Origin: Thermohalobaculum sp039033215
Lineage (GTDB): Bacteria > Pseudomonadota > Alphaproteobacteria > Rhodobacterales > Rhodobacteraceae
Length of the DNA stretch: 64,000 bases
Assembly (NCBI GenBank): GCA_039033215.1
Contig: JBCCDA010000002.1
Span: 1-64,000 of the forward strand
Direction: 5' to 3'
Position numbers and translations under genes: made by a program. Shown in pieces: positions 1-8,353 of this stretch. Position 1 is the stretch's first letter. Every line of letters begins with the position of its first letter. The notes below the pieces were generated by a model. It had not been told where the DNA came from and did not search any database. It saw nothing but the letters and a program-made list of their open reading frames with translations.

Positions 1-103
1 CGCGCGAGTTGTCGGCAGCGCTCCTTTCAGAAGCAACACGACTTGAAGATATTACACGGGTTCGGCAAAATCCTGGGGTCGCCGCGTAGGTGGCCCTTTT
101 TGC

Positions 104-132
104 TTGCGCAGGCGATGCTGCGGGCCTATACG
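104..132 (+). promoter_or_regulatory. Candidate sigma70-type promoter for rpoZ
   Basis: A TTGCGC box (104-109) and a TATACG box (127-132) are separated by exactly 17 bp. They would start transcription about 30 nt upstream of the rpoZ ATG at 172. The -35 box matches the consensus at only three positions and the -10 box at four, so this is a plausible but unproven site. No other good pair is obvious between the window start and rpoZ. Confidence 0.3.
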
Positions 133-171
133 ACCGCCTTCTGCTTAGATCGACATGCCGGAGTATCGCAC

Positions 172-540
172 ATGGCCCGCGTGACCGTTGAAGATTGTAT
201 TGACAAGGTTCCAAACCGGTTTGATCTGGTGATGCTGGCCGCCCATCGGGCACGGACCATTTCATCGGGCAGTCCGATCACTGTCGAGCGGGACAATGAC
301 AAAAACCCGATCGTCGCGCTCCGCGAGATCGAGGAAGAGACGCTGACGCCCGAACATCTCCAGGAAGAGGCGATTGAGTCCCATCAGGTCCACATCGAGG
401 TTGATGAGCCTGAAGAGGACAACATGGCGCTCCTGATGGGCGGTGGCGCCGAGGCTGGACCCATGGGCGTGCAGCCGGCCATGGACGATCTGGATGAGGA
501 AAAACTCCTCCGCGCACTGATGGCTGAACAAGGCAACTGA
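172..540 (+). CDS. rpoZ: DNA-directed RNA polymerase omega subunit
   Basis: The product (122 aa) is the omega subunit, which helps beta-prime fold and assemble into RNA polymerase and mediates part of the ppGpp response. The N-terminus MARVTVEDCIDKVPNRFDLV and the AAHRARTISSG motif are diagnostic. The C-terminal half is acidic, as in other alphaproteobacterial omegas. The open frame extends upstream to a TTG at 43, but the conserved family start is the ATG at 172, which has a GGAG about 9 nt upstream. The (p)ppGpp synthetase gene follows 19 nt downstream, the common rpoZ-rsh pairing. Confidence 0.95.
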   Translation: MARVTVEDCIDKVPNRFDLVMLAAHRARTISSGSPITVERDNDKNPIVALREIEEETLTPEHLQEEAIESHQVHIEVDEPEEDNMALLMGGGAEAGPMGVQPAMDDLDEEKLLRALMAEQGN

Positions 541-559
541 TCTCTGGGGGAGCCATCGC

Positions 560-2746
560 GTGATCCGGCAGTTCGAACTGGTCGAGCGGGTCCGTGACTA
601 TAACCCAAACACTGACGAGGACATGCTGAACCGCGCTTACGTTTATGGCGCGACAATGCATGCAAATCAGCGGCGCGCAAACGGCGAGCCTTACTTCGGC
701 CATCCCCTCGAGGTGGCCGCAATCCTGACAGATCTACGACTAGATGACGCCTCGATCGTGACAGCGTTGCTGCACGACACCATCGAGGACACACAAGCGA
801 CTCACGCCGAGATCCGAGCGATGTTCGGCGGCGAGATCGCCGACCTTGTCGACGGCGTCACCAAACTAACCCAGTTACAGCTCTCCTCGAAAGAAACCGC
901 GCAGGCGGAGAACTTTCGCAAGCTGCTCCTTGCGATGGCAAAGGATGTGCGCGTCATCCTCGTCAAGCTAGCCGACCGGCTGCACAACATGCGCACCATC
1001 GACAACCTGCGCGAAGAGAAACGCCAGCGCATCGCACGGGAGACGATGGAGATCTATGCGCCGCTCGCCGGCCGCATGGGCATGCAGCGGATCCGCGAGG
1101 AACTGGAGGACCTTAGCTTCGAAGTGCTCAATCCCGAAGGTCGCACCTCGATCATCCGCCGCTTTGTGAAGCTGCGGCGCGAGACGGGTGACATGATCCC
1201 GAAGATCTCGGGCGAGATCCGCGACTTTTGCGTGGCGCAAGGTGTCACGGTCGAGGTCATCGGGCGTGAGAAAAGACCCTACTCGATCTGGCGCAAGATG
1301 CAGGAGAAGGACATCGGCTTCTCCCAGCTCTCGGACATCTATGCGTTTCGGGTGCTCTGCGCGGACGAGGCCGATTGCTACCGCGCGCTCGGGGCCGTCC
1401 ACCGAAGCTGGCGCGCCGTGCCCGGTCGATTCAAGGACTACATATCCAGCCCGAAGGCGAACGGCTATCGCTCACTGCACACGGTGGTGTTCTCGACCGA
1501 GGCAACGCGCACCGAGATCCAGATTCGCACACCCGAGATGCACGCGGTTGCGGAGACCGGCGTTGCGGCCCACTGGGCCTACAAGGACGGCATTCGGTCC
1601 GAGAACCGGTTTGCCGTCGATCCCTACTCCTGGCTACGCGATCTCGTTGCGCGCGTGGAAAAAGGAGATGCGCCGAATGAGTTTCTCGAGCACGTCAAGC
1701 TCGATATGTTCCACGATCAGGTGTTCTGCTTCACGCCGAAGGGGGATGTGGTCGGCCTGCCGCGCGGCGCCACCCCCATCGATTTTGCCTATTCGATCCA
1801 CACCAAGGTCGGCAATCATTGCGTGAGCGCCCTGGTCGATGGGCGACGGGTACCGCTCTGGACCCGGCTGAGGAACGGTCAGCAAGTCGAGATCGTGACG
1901 GCGGTGGCCCAGTCCCCGTCCCCGCATTGGGAAGATATTGCTCAGACCGGCCGCGCAAAGGCCGCGATCAGGCGCGCGCTGAGAGGACGACTGCGGTCCG
2001 AGCAGGTTGCGTTTGGGCGCGATCTTGCCACCACCGCCCTGTTGCGGGCCGGCCGGGAAGCCGGACCCAAAACCTTCGCGGTTGCCGCCGAGCGGCTGAA
2101 GTATGCGTCCGCCGAGGATCTGCTGGTCGACGTGGCGCAAGGGACCGTGACCGCGGCCCATGTCATCAGCGCAATCTATCCGTCCCAGTCCACGCTGGTT
2201 GTCGAGGAGGAACCGGCCCCCAGCGGCCCGCTGGTGGAAGGGCGGGGCATTCGCCGAACCCAGGCGGTGAAGTTCTGCGACTGCTGCTGGCCGCTGCCCG
2301 GCGACCGCATCATGGGCGTGACCCGCCGGGGCGGTGTCATGGTGCATGCGGTCTTCTGCCCGTTGCTCGAGGATTTCGAGAACGAGCTGGAACGCTGGCA
2401 GGATTTGACATGGTCCGAGGAAGCCGCGAAGTCAGCCGTCAACGTAGTGCGCATCCAGATCACTCTTGCCAACGAGCCCGGTGCCCTGGGACAAGCCTGC
2501 ACATTGATCGGCGAGCAGAACGCCAATATCGACAACATATCGATGGTCACACGAAAGCCTGATTTCTTCCGTATGCAGTTCGATCTGGAAGTCAGGGATA
2601 CGAAACACCTTGGGGGTATCCTTACGTCTCTGCGGGTGCAGAGCTACGTCAATCAGGTCGAGCGGGCGATGTCCGCGCCGGCCAGCCCCGAGCCGGAGCA
2701 GCAGCGCCGGCTTCCGTTGGGGCAGGTGGCCTTGACGCGGCACTGA
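560..2746 (+). CDS. rsh: Bifunctional (p)ppGpp synthetase/hydrolase (RSH family)
   Basis: This 728-aa stringent-response enzyme makes and degrades (p)ppGpp. The order is the full-length RSH one: an HD hydrolase domain with HD at 72-73 and ED at 76-77; a synthetase domain with RFKDYISSPKANGYRSLH and EIQIRT; a TGS domain near 385-450; a Cys-rich conserved region (KFCDCCWPLPGD); and a C-terminal ACT domain from about 640. The intact HDxxED motif and the RxKD motif in the synthetase domain are typical of bifunctional enzymes. Monofunctional RelA has EXDD and a degenerate HD. The start is a GTG behind a strong GGGGGAG. The gene is called relA or spoT in different alphaproteobacteria. Confidence 0.95.
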   Translation: MIRQFELVERVRDYNPNTDEDMLNRAYVYGATMHANQRRANGEPYFGHPLEVAAILTDLRLDDASIVTALLHDTIEDTQATHAEIRAMFGGEIADLVDGVTKLTQLQLSSKETAQAENFRKLLLAMAKDVRVILVKLADRLHNMRTIDNLREEKRQRIARETMEIYAPLAGRMGMQRIREELEDLSFEVLNPEGRTSIIRRFVKLRRETGDMIPKISGEIRDFCVAQGVTVEVIGREKRPYSIWRKMQEKDIGFSQLSDIYAFRVLCADEADCYRALGAVHRSWRAVPGRFKDYISSPKANGYRSLHTVVFSTEATRTEIQIRTPEMHAVAETGVAAHWAYKDGIRSENRFAVDPYSWLRDLVARVEKGDAPNEFLEHVKLDMFHDQVFCFTPKGDVVGLPRGATPIDFAYSIHTKVGNHCVSALVDGRRVPLWTRLRNGQQVEIVTAVAQSPSPHWEDIAQTGRAKAAIRRALRGRLRSEQVAFGRDLATTALLRAGREAGPKTFAVAAERLKYASAEDLLVDVAQGTVTAAHVISAIYPSQSTLVVEEEPAPSGPLVEGRGIRRTQAVKFCDCCWPLPGDRIMGVTRRGGVMVHAVFCPLLEDFENELERWQDLTWSEEAAKSAVNVVRIQITLANEPGALGQACTLIGEQNANIDNISMVTRKPDFFRMQFDLEVRDTKHLGGILTSLRVQSYVNQVERAMSAPASPEPEQQRRLPLGQVALTRH

Positions 2747-2784
2747 CGAGCTCGGAGAGCGTTGGGACGAGCACGGCGGGTCGG

Positions 2785-3450
2785 ATGATCTTCAAGCGGC
2801 GAGAGAGGCCGAGAATCATTGATCGTGCGCGAGAGTTCATCTCGCCACGCAAGGGATTCTGGCGAGGTCTCGACTACATCGGCAAGCGTATGCGCCGCCT
2901 GCCTGACAGCCCGCATCGGATCGCGCTGGGGTTTGCCTGCGGGGCGCTGGCCTCCTTCACGCCGTTCTTCGGGTTTCATTTCTTTGTCGCGGCGGGGCTG
3001 GCTTGGGTACTTCGGGCGAACGTGCTGGCCTCGTTGTTTGGCACAGTCGTCGGCAATCCCTTCACGTTTCCGCTGATCTCTGGGCTGTCGCTCTGGGTCG
3101 GTCGCGGGATCATGGGGCTTGGGAACGGCACGTCCGACTTTGAGGCGATCACGACGGCGTTCGCGGCCGCATTCAACGACATCTGGTCCACTGCAAAGAG
3201 CTGGTTCGGCTACGGACCCTCAATGGTGGACGGGCTGATCAAGTTTTTTTGGGACGTCTTCCTGCCGTATCTGATCGGCGGCCTCGTGCCTGGGCTGGCG
3301 GCAGGCATCCTATGCTATTTCCTGCTCGGGCCGCTGGTGGCGGCCTATCAGGAACGCCGGCGCAAGAAGATCCTCGCGTCGCAGGAACGCCAGCGCGCCC
3401 TTGCCGACCGGGAGGCTGAGGCCTACCGTGACACCCCAGACGGGGCCTGA
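2785..3450 (+). CDS. DUF2062 domain membrane protein
   Basis: A 221-aa protein of the DUF2062 family, whose function is not established. The family core is visible at about 50-110 (SPHRIALGFACGALASFTPF, then GNPFTFPLISGLSLWVG), with three to four hydrophobic segments: two inside that core and one near 150-180. Both ends are basic (RRKKI near the C-terminus). It lies between rsh and pdxJ with 38 and 10 nt gaps and is probably co-transcribed with them. Confidence 0.85.
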   Translation: MIFKRRERPRIIDRAREFISPRKGFWRGLDYIGKRMRRLPDSPHRIALGFACGALASFTPFFGFHFFVAAGLAWVLRANVLASLFGTVVGNPFTFPLISGLSLWVGRGIMGLGNGTSDFEAITTAFAAAFNDIWSTAKSWFGYGPSMVDGLIKFFWDVFLPYLIGGLVPGLAAGILCYFLLGPLVAAYQERRRKKILASQERQRALADREAEAYRDTPDGA

Positions 3451-3460
3451 GGACATAGAC

Positions 3461-4246
3461 ATGGCAGATATCCAGAAGCCGCTTGGCGCGCTGCGCCTGG
3501 GTGTGAACATTGATCACGTAGCCACCATCCGGAACGCTCGTGGCGGCACAGTGCCCGATCCGATCCGAGCTGCGAAGATGGCCGAGGAGGCCGGAGCGGA
3601 CGGGATAACCGCGCACCTGCGCGAGGATCGCCGCCATATCACAGATGGCGACATAGAGCGTCTGATGGATGCGCTGTCCCTGCCGCTGAACTTCGAGATG
3701 GCCGCCACGGACGAGATGCAGGCAATCGCGCTGCGCCACAAGCCACATGCCGTCTGCATCGTGCCCGAGCGGCGGGAGGAACGGACAACCGAAGGCGGGT
3801 TGGAAGTCGCGCGCGAGGAGAACCGGCTGGCCCACTTCATCGCACCACTGCGCGAGGCAGGGTGCCGGGTTTCGATCTTCATTGCTGCCGACCGCCGTCA
3901 GATCGAGGCCGCTGCCCGTATCGGCGCGCCCGTGATCGAACTGCACACCGGCGCGTACTGCGACGCCCATGCGGAAGGCCTGATGGTCGAGCGCGACGCG
4001 GAACTGGCCCGTTTGCGCGAAATGTCGGCCTTTGCCCATTCGCTGGGGTTGGAAGTCCACGCGGGGCATGGCCTCACCTACGATACCGTGAGCCCGGTGG
4101 CCACGTTCCCAGAGGTGATGGAGCTCAACATCGGGCATTTCCTGGTTGGCGAGGCGATCTTCGTCGGCCTGCCGGATGCCATCGGCCGGATGCGCGCTCT
4201 GATGGATGACGCCCGGGACGCGGCGTTCGGCAAGGGCGCGGCGTGA
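3461..4246 (+). CDS. pdxJ: Pyridoxine 5'-phosphate synthase
   Basis: PdxJ (261 aa) condenses 3-amino-2-oxopropyl phosphate with 1-deoxyxylulose 5-phosphate in the last step of DXP-dependent vitamin B6 synthesis. The TIM-barrel hallmarks are present: LGVNIDHVATIRNARGG near the N-terminus, HLREDRRHI, LNFEMAAT, and HAGHGL followed by a C-terminal GHFLVGEA phosphate-binding segment. The open frame extends upstream to 3401. The ATG at 3461 matches the family N-terminus and begins 11 nt after the DUF2062 stop. pdxJ-acpS-lepB-rnc-era is a well-known proteobacterial order. Confidence 0.95.
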   Translation: MADIQKPLGALRLGVNIDHVATIRNARGGTVPDPIRAAKMAEEAGADGITAHLREDRRHITDGDIERLMDALSLPLNFEMAATDEMQAIALRHKPHAVCIVPERREERTTEGGLEVAREENRLAHFIAPLREAGCRVSIFIAADRRQIEAAARIGAPVIELHTGAYCDAHAEGLMVERDAELARLREMSAFAHSLGLEVHAGHGLTYDTVSPVATFPEVMELNIGHFLVGEAIFVGLPDAIGRMRALMDDARDAAFGKGAA

Positions 4247-4268
4247 AGGCCCTGACCATCTGCCGTCC

Positions 4269-4706
4269 ATGATTATCGGCATCGGCAGCGATCTGGCAGA
4301 CATCCGGCGAATTACCGGTACGCTGGAGCGCTTTGGCGAGCGCTTCATCCGCCGCTGTTTCACAGATGTCGAGCAGGCGAAGGCAGAGCGGCGAAAGGCC
4401 AACAGGGACGCATGGGCCGGTACGTTCGCAAAACGCTGGGCCGCCAAGGAGGCCTGTTCAAAAGCGCTTGGCACGGGACTGCGGATGGGGGTTGCTTGGC
4501 GCGAGATGGAGGTCGTGAACCTGCGCACCGGACAGCCAACGATGCGGCTCTACGGCGGGGCGATGGACCGCCTGACGCGCCTCACCCCACCCGGAACTGC
4601 GACCCGGATCCACCTCACCATGACGGACGATCACCCCTGGGCGCAGGCCTTTGTGGTGATCGAAGCTCTGCCGCTAGATACGCCCTACGTGCATGTGAGC
4701 GAGTAA
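4269..4706 (+). CDS. acpS: Holo-[acyl-carrier-protein] synthase
   Basis: AcpS (145 aa) transfers 4'-phosphopantetheine from CoA to apo-ACP. The Mg-binding residues are visible as D8 in GIGSDLADI and E61 in KRWAAKEACSKALGTG. The C-terminal part, with HLTMTDDHPWAQA, is the usual beta-strand region. The start is the ATG at 4269, since everything upstream in this frame overlaps pdxJ and lacks similarity. The gene lies 22 nt after pdxJ. Confidence 0.95.
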   Translation: MIIGIGSDLADIRRITGTLERFGERFIRRCFTDVEQAKAERRKANRDAWAGTFAKRWAAKEACSKALGTGLRMGVAWREMEVVNLRTGQPTMRLYGGAMDRLTRLTPPGTATRIHLTMTDDHPWAQAFVVIEALPLDTPYVHVSE

Positions 4707-4780
4707 CCGGGTACTCTCCTTGACTTGACCCGGGCGGGCCGTCAGATACGCCGAACCTCGGAGCGAGACAGGACCGGCCC

Positions 4781-5653
4781 ATGGCGAGCGCACCCGCGAA
4801 GAAGAAAGAGGGCACTTGGGAGACGGTCAAGACCATCTTCTGGGCGCTGCTGATTGCACTTGCCTTCCGCTCTGCGCTGTATCAGCCCTTCTCGATCCCA
4901 TCGGGTTCGATGAAGCCGACCCTGCTGGTGGGCGATTATCTCTTCGTGTCAAAGTTCGCCTACGGGTACTCGAAGCACTCGCTACCGTTCTCGCCCGATC
5001 TCTTCGACGGACGCATCTGGGGCAGCGTGCCCGAACGCGGCGACGTCGTTGTCTTCAAGCATCCCGGAAAGGACGCGTGCGCGGAAGGACCCGTGGAGTT
5101 CTTCGGGCGCTTGGGCGCCAACATCTTCGCCCGTCTCGGTCTGTCAAATCCCGTCCGCGATCCGGGCGACTGCATCGATTACATCAAGCGCGTGATCGGG
5201 CTGCCGGGCGACAAGGTCCAGATGATCGGCGGGGTCCTGCACATCAACGGCACGCGCGTGGGGATGGACCCGGCACCGAACTTCGTCGAGCCCAAGTCAA
5301 CCGCAGGTGAGTACCAGCTGACGCGGCCCTGTCTGAACGAGCCTATACCACAAGGTGGACCCTGCGAGTTCGAGCAGTGGACGGAGGAGCTTCCGGGCGG
5401 CTACCGCCATTCGATCCTTAACTTGGCCACGACGGGCGCAGACGAGACCCAGCTCTTTACCGTGCCCGAGGGGCACATCATGTTCCTCGGTGATAACCGC
5501 GACAACTCCGTCGACAGCCGCTTTGCGTCGGTCGGGATGGTTCCCCTGGAGAACCTGATCGGGCGGGCCGATATCATTGGTCTGTCTTCCGCGGGGGCGT
5601 TCTGGCAGCTCTGGGAGTGGCGTGCAGACCGATTCTTCAAGTCGATCATCTGA
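4781..5653 (+). CDS. lepB: Signal peptidase I (first of two)
   Basis: This 290-aa membrane serine protease removes signal peptides in the periplasm. There is one N-terminal transmembrane segment (about 15-35). The catalytic Ser is S43 in PSGSMKPT, the catalytic Lys is K136 in YIKRVIGLPGD, and box E reads GDNRDNSVDSR. Compared with the second copy it has an extra insertion of roughly 40 residues between boxes C and D (about 95-132), containing two of its four cysteines. A pair of cysteines before the QW motif recalls the disulfide of E. coli LepB. The gene is 74 nt after acpS, and the next gene begins almost at its stop. Confidence 0.93.
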   Translation: MASAPAKKKEGTWETVKTIFWALLIALAFRSALYQPFSIPSGSMKPTLLVGDYLFVSKFAYGYSKHSLPFSPDLFDGRIWGSVPERGDVVVFKHPGKDACAEGPVEFFGRLGANIFARLGLSNPVRDPGDCIDYIKRVIGLPGDKVQMIGGVLHINGTRVGMDPAPNFVEPKSTAGEYQLTRPCLNEPIPQGGPCEFEQWTEELPGGYRHSILNLATTGADETQLFTVPEGHIMFLGDNRDNSVDSRFASVGMVPLENLIGRADIIGLSSAGAFWQLWEWRADRFFKSII

Positions 5654-5654
5654 A

Positions 5655-6329
5655 TTGCTGCGCCGCCTTCTCATCACCCTGGGTGTGTTGGTGGCGCTAC
5701 CGTTCGTGGTGCTGGTCGGGTTGCGTTGGGCGATCGTGCCGATCGGCGGATGGTACTATAACACACCGTCAACATCGATGGAGCCGACCCTGCCGCAGGG
5801 CTCAACCTTCCTGGCACTGAACCTGTCCCATGAATTTCCACCCGAGCGCGGCACAATCGCCATTTTCGAGCATCCGAAGCGGCCTGGCGAGACATACGTC
5901 AAACGTGTGATCGGGTTGCCGGGGGATCGCATTGCGATGGCGGATGGCGTCGTGATCATTGATGGAACGCCTGTCCCCCGGCGCGAGGTCGAGCAATATC
6001 TCTGGACGTCCGACGCGCTGCCTCCAAAAGGCTGCCCGCAGGAACCACCCTGTATGGTCCCGCAGTGGGAGGAAACGCTGCCCAACGGTCGCAGTTTCAC
6101 TGTTTTGGACCTCGGCGATACCATGCTCGATTCGACCCCGGAGGTCGTGGTGCCGGACGGGCATGTCTTTGTCCTGGGTGACAATCGCGACAACTCAGTG
6201 GACAGTAGATTCTCTAACGTGGGGATGGTGCCAATCGCAAACCTTCGACAAGAGCCCTGGATCTTTTACCCGGCCGTCTCGGTGAGTGGTGCGCGGTTCG
6301 ATCGGCTCTTCGAGACGGTTGGGCCATGA
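5655..6329 (+). CDS. lepB: Second signal peptidase I (LepB paralog)
   Basis: A 224-aa type I signal peptidase homolog with all catalytic boxes: one N-terminal TM segment (about 5-28), Ser41 in TPSTSMEPTL, Lys83 in YVKRVIGLPGD, and GDNRDNSVDSR. It lacks the box C-D insertion of the upstream copy, and its N-terminus is different. The start is uncertain. A TTG at 5655, 2 nt after the lepB stop, gives a compact protein and implies translational coupling. An in-frame GTG at 5622 would add 11 residues. The gene ends by overlapping rnc (ATGA). Two active-looking signal peptidases in tandem suggest divided substrate ranges, which is an inference. Confidence 0.88.
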   Translation: MLRRLLITLGVLVALPFVVLVGLRWAIVPIGGWYYNTPSTSMEPTLPQGSTFLALNLSHEFPPERGTIAIFEHPKRPGETYVKRVIGLPGDRIAMADGVVIIDGTPVPRREVEQYLWTSDALPPKGCPQEPPCMVPQWEETLPNGRSFTVLDLGDTMLDSTPEVVVPDGHVFVLGDNRDNSVDSRFSNVGMVPIANLRQEPWIFYPAVSVSGARFDRLFETVGP

Positions 6330-7006
6330 AACACACCGATACCGCCACGGTCGCACGCCTGCTCGGTCACGACTTCGCCGACCTCTCGCTGTTGGAGCGT
6401 GCGCTGACCCATCCGTCTGCCGGGACGCCCGCACGGCCGGACAACCAGCGGCTGGAGTTCTTGGGTGACCGGGTGTTGGGTCTGCTGGTGGCGGAAGCGC
6501 TGATGAAGGCGTTCCCGCACCTTGCGGAAGGAGATCTGGCGCCCCGCTTCAATCAACTCGTGCGGCGCGAGACGCTGGCCGAGGTCGCGGGCGAAATCGG
6601 GCTCGGCCAACACCTGCGGCTCGGGCGGTCCGAGAACATCTCGGGCGGGCGCCGGAAGGCCGCGATCCTGGCCGATGCGACAGAGGCGGTGATCGCAGCA
6701 CTCTACCTCGACGGCGGTCTCGCGGCAGCCGGGGCGTTTGTCTCCGCCCATTGGGCGCAGCGCATCAAGGCCGTCAGTAGCGCGCCTGTCGATGCGAAGA
6801 CCCGCCTTCAGGAATGGGCACAGGGGCATGGATATGCGCTGCCGGACTACACGGTCGTCGCCCGCTCCGGTCCCGATCACGCGCCTGTCTTCAAGGTGGA
6901 AGTCCGGCTTGAAGGCGGGGCAACGGCAACGGGTGAAGCAAGATCGAAACGTTTGGCAGAACAGGACGCGGCTGCTGCCCTTTATGAGGAGGTGGCCGGT
7001 GAGTGA
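6326..7006 (+). CDS. rnc: Ribonuclease III
   Basis: RNase III (226 aa) cleaves double-stranded RNA in rRNA precursors and structured mRNAs. The signature NQRLEFLGDRVLGL (from residue 40, with acidic E44 and D48) and ADATEAVIAALYLDGG mark the catalytic domain. A C-terminal double-stranded-RNA-binding domain covers about 150-225 (KTRLQEWAQG ... RSKRLAEQDAAAALYE). The ATG overlaps the stop of the second signal peptidase by 4 nt, and the 3' end overlaps era by 8 nt, so the block is translated as a coupled operon. Confidence 0.96.
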   Translation: MKHTDTATVARLLGHDFADLSLLERALTHPSAGTPARPDNQRLEFLGDRVLGLLVAEALMKAFPHLAEGDLAPRFNQLVRRETLAEVAGEIGLGQHLRLGRSENISGGRRKAAILADATEAVIAALYLDGGLAAAGAFVSAHWAQRIKAVSSAPVDAKTRLQEWAQGHGYALPDYTVVARSGPDHAPVFKVEVRLEGGATATGEARSKRLAEQDAAAALYEEVAGE

Positions 7007-7919
7007 GCCGCTTGAGACGACCCGATGCGGCTTCGTCGCCCTGATCGGTGAGCCGAACGCCGGCAAGTCGACTCTGCTGAACCGCATGGTCGGCGCGAAG
7101 GTCTCGATCGTGACCCACAAGGTACAGACAACGCGGGCACGGATCCGGGGCATCGCCCTGGAAGGCGGCAGTCAGATCGTGTTCGTCGACACGCCGGGGC
7201 TGTTTCGGCCACGGCGGCGGCTGGACCGGGCGATGGTGGCCTCGGCTTGGGCCGGTGCGGAGGACGCAGACGTGACGGTCCTGCTGATCGAAGCACACCG
7301 CGGCATCACTGACGGCGTCGAGACGATCCTGGAGGCGCTGGGCGATCATCTGAGGGACCGCCCGGTGGCGCTGGCGATCAACAAGATCGACCGGGTCAAG
7401 CGCGAGGCACTCCTGGCGCTGGTCGCCGACATCTCCGCCAAGCGGGCCTTCGCGGAGGTCTTCCTGATCTCTGCCGAGAACGGAGACGGCGTCGACGACC
7501 TGAAGCGCTGGCTCGCGACGCGGGTGCCCGAGGGTCCCTGGCACTATCCCGAGGACCAGATCGCCGATGCGCCGATGCGCCAGATCGCCGCCGAGATCAC
7601 GCGGGAGAAACTGACGCTGCGGCTGCATCAGGAACTGCCGTACCAACTTACCGTCGAGACCGAGAACTGGGAGGAACGCAAGGACGGCTCCGTCCGGATC
7701 GAGCAGATCATCTTTGTGGCGCGCGATGGGCACAAGGGGATCGTGCTCGGCCGAAAGGGCGAGACAACCAAAGCGGTCGGCCAGGAGGCAAGGCATGACA
7801 TTGCGGATCTGCTGGGCCGCCCGGTGCATCTGTTCCTCACGGTCAAGACACGACCGAACTGGCAGGAGGACCCCGAACGCTACCGCGAGATGGGGCTCGA
7901 CTTCTCGGACGGGTCGTGA
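6999..7919 (+). CDS. era: GTPase Era
   Basis: Era (306 aa) binds 16S rRNA and is required for 30S maturation. The GTPase motifs are GEPNAGKS (17-24), DTPG (64-67) and NKID (128-131). The C-terminal KH RNA-binding domain has IVLGRKGE near 250. The open frame extends far upstream inside rnc. The start chosen is the GTG at 6999, because an AGGAGG lies 6 nt upstream and the protein then begins just before the G1 strand. Confidence 0.96.
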   Translation: MSEPLETTRCGFVALIGEPNAGKSTLLNRMVGAKVSIVTHKVQTTRARIRGIALEGGSQIVFVDTPGLFRPRRRLDRAMVASAWAGAEDADVTVLLIEAHRGITDGVETILEALGDHLRDRPVALAINKIDRVKREALLALVADISAKRAFAEVFLISAENGDGVDDLKRWLATRVPEGPWHYPEDQIADAPMRQIAAEITREKLTLRLHQELPYQLTVETENWEERKDGSVRIEQIIFVARDGHKGIVLGRKGETTKAVGQEARHDIADLLGRPVHLFLTVKTRPNWQEDPERYREMGLDFSDGS

Positions 7920-8248
7920 GCTTGTGCCTGACCAGCGATTTCTGGGTCGCGGCCTACCGCGCGCGGCTGGATGCGCAGGGCATCTTCGTCCATATCGCCC
8001 GGCGGGGTGATGCCACCGCCGGGGCAGTCTGGGTGAAATGTGCCACGATGAACGGCCGGGCCACTGTGCTGGCACGGACCTACGACGCGGATTTCAACCG
8101 GGTGTGGACCGTTCATCTTGATGACGTCCCTGAACCCGAAGCCGATGCCGCGCTTGCCCGCCAGGCCGGTTTTGACGGCGATCTCTGGATCGTTGAGGTG
8201 GAAGATCCCAGGGGTCGCCATCTGCTTGATGAAGAAGGCCTCGACTAA
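7916..8248 (+). CDS. DUF1491 family protein
   Basis: A 110-aa protein matching the alphaproteobacterial DUF1491 family. Features seen are a short N-terminal helix (SDFWVAAYRARLDAQGIF), then VWVKC, and a C-terminal DLWIVEVEDPRGRHLLDE. It overlaps era by 4 nt (GTGA), so it is co-translated with it. Function is unknown. No catalytic motif, signal peptide or membrane segment is visible. Confidence 0.85.
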   Translation: MSLCLTSDFWVAAYRARLDAQGIFVHIARRGDATAGAVWVKCATMNGRATVLARTYDADFNRVWTVHLDDVPEPEADAALARQAGFDGDLWIVEVEDPRGRHLLDEEGLD

Positions 8249-8307
8249 CCGTCGAATTCAGCGTCCGTTAACCGTCAATATTGAGATAATCTTATTCGGT
8301 AACCGCC
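8246..8307 (+). repeat. Three TAACCG repeats ahead of the divergent recO
   Basis: The octamer TAACCGTC occurs at 8246-8253 and 8269-8276, 23 nt apart (about two helix turns). A variant, TAACCGCC, is at 8300-8307. They sit in the AT-rich 105-nt gap between the DUF1491 gene and the divergent recO, with GATAAT at 8285-8290 between copies. GTTAACC at the second copy resembles a CtrA half-site, but no full TTAA-N7-TTAA is present. This may be an operator; the function is not shown. Confidence 0.3.
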
Positions 8308-8353
8308 ATCCTCCTCCTTGAGACAGAATTGGGGAACGGAATGGGGGTTCCAC

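Noticed and set aside
43..171. TTG-started N-terminal extension of rpoZ
   Set aside because: The 43 extra residues have no similarity to omega, while the ATG at 172 gives the conserved N-terminus and has a Shine-Dalgarno sequence.
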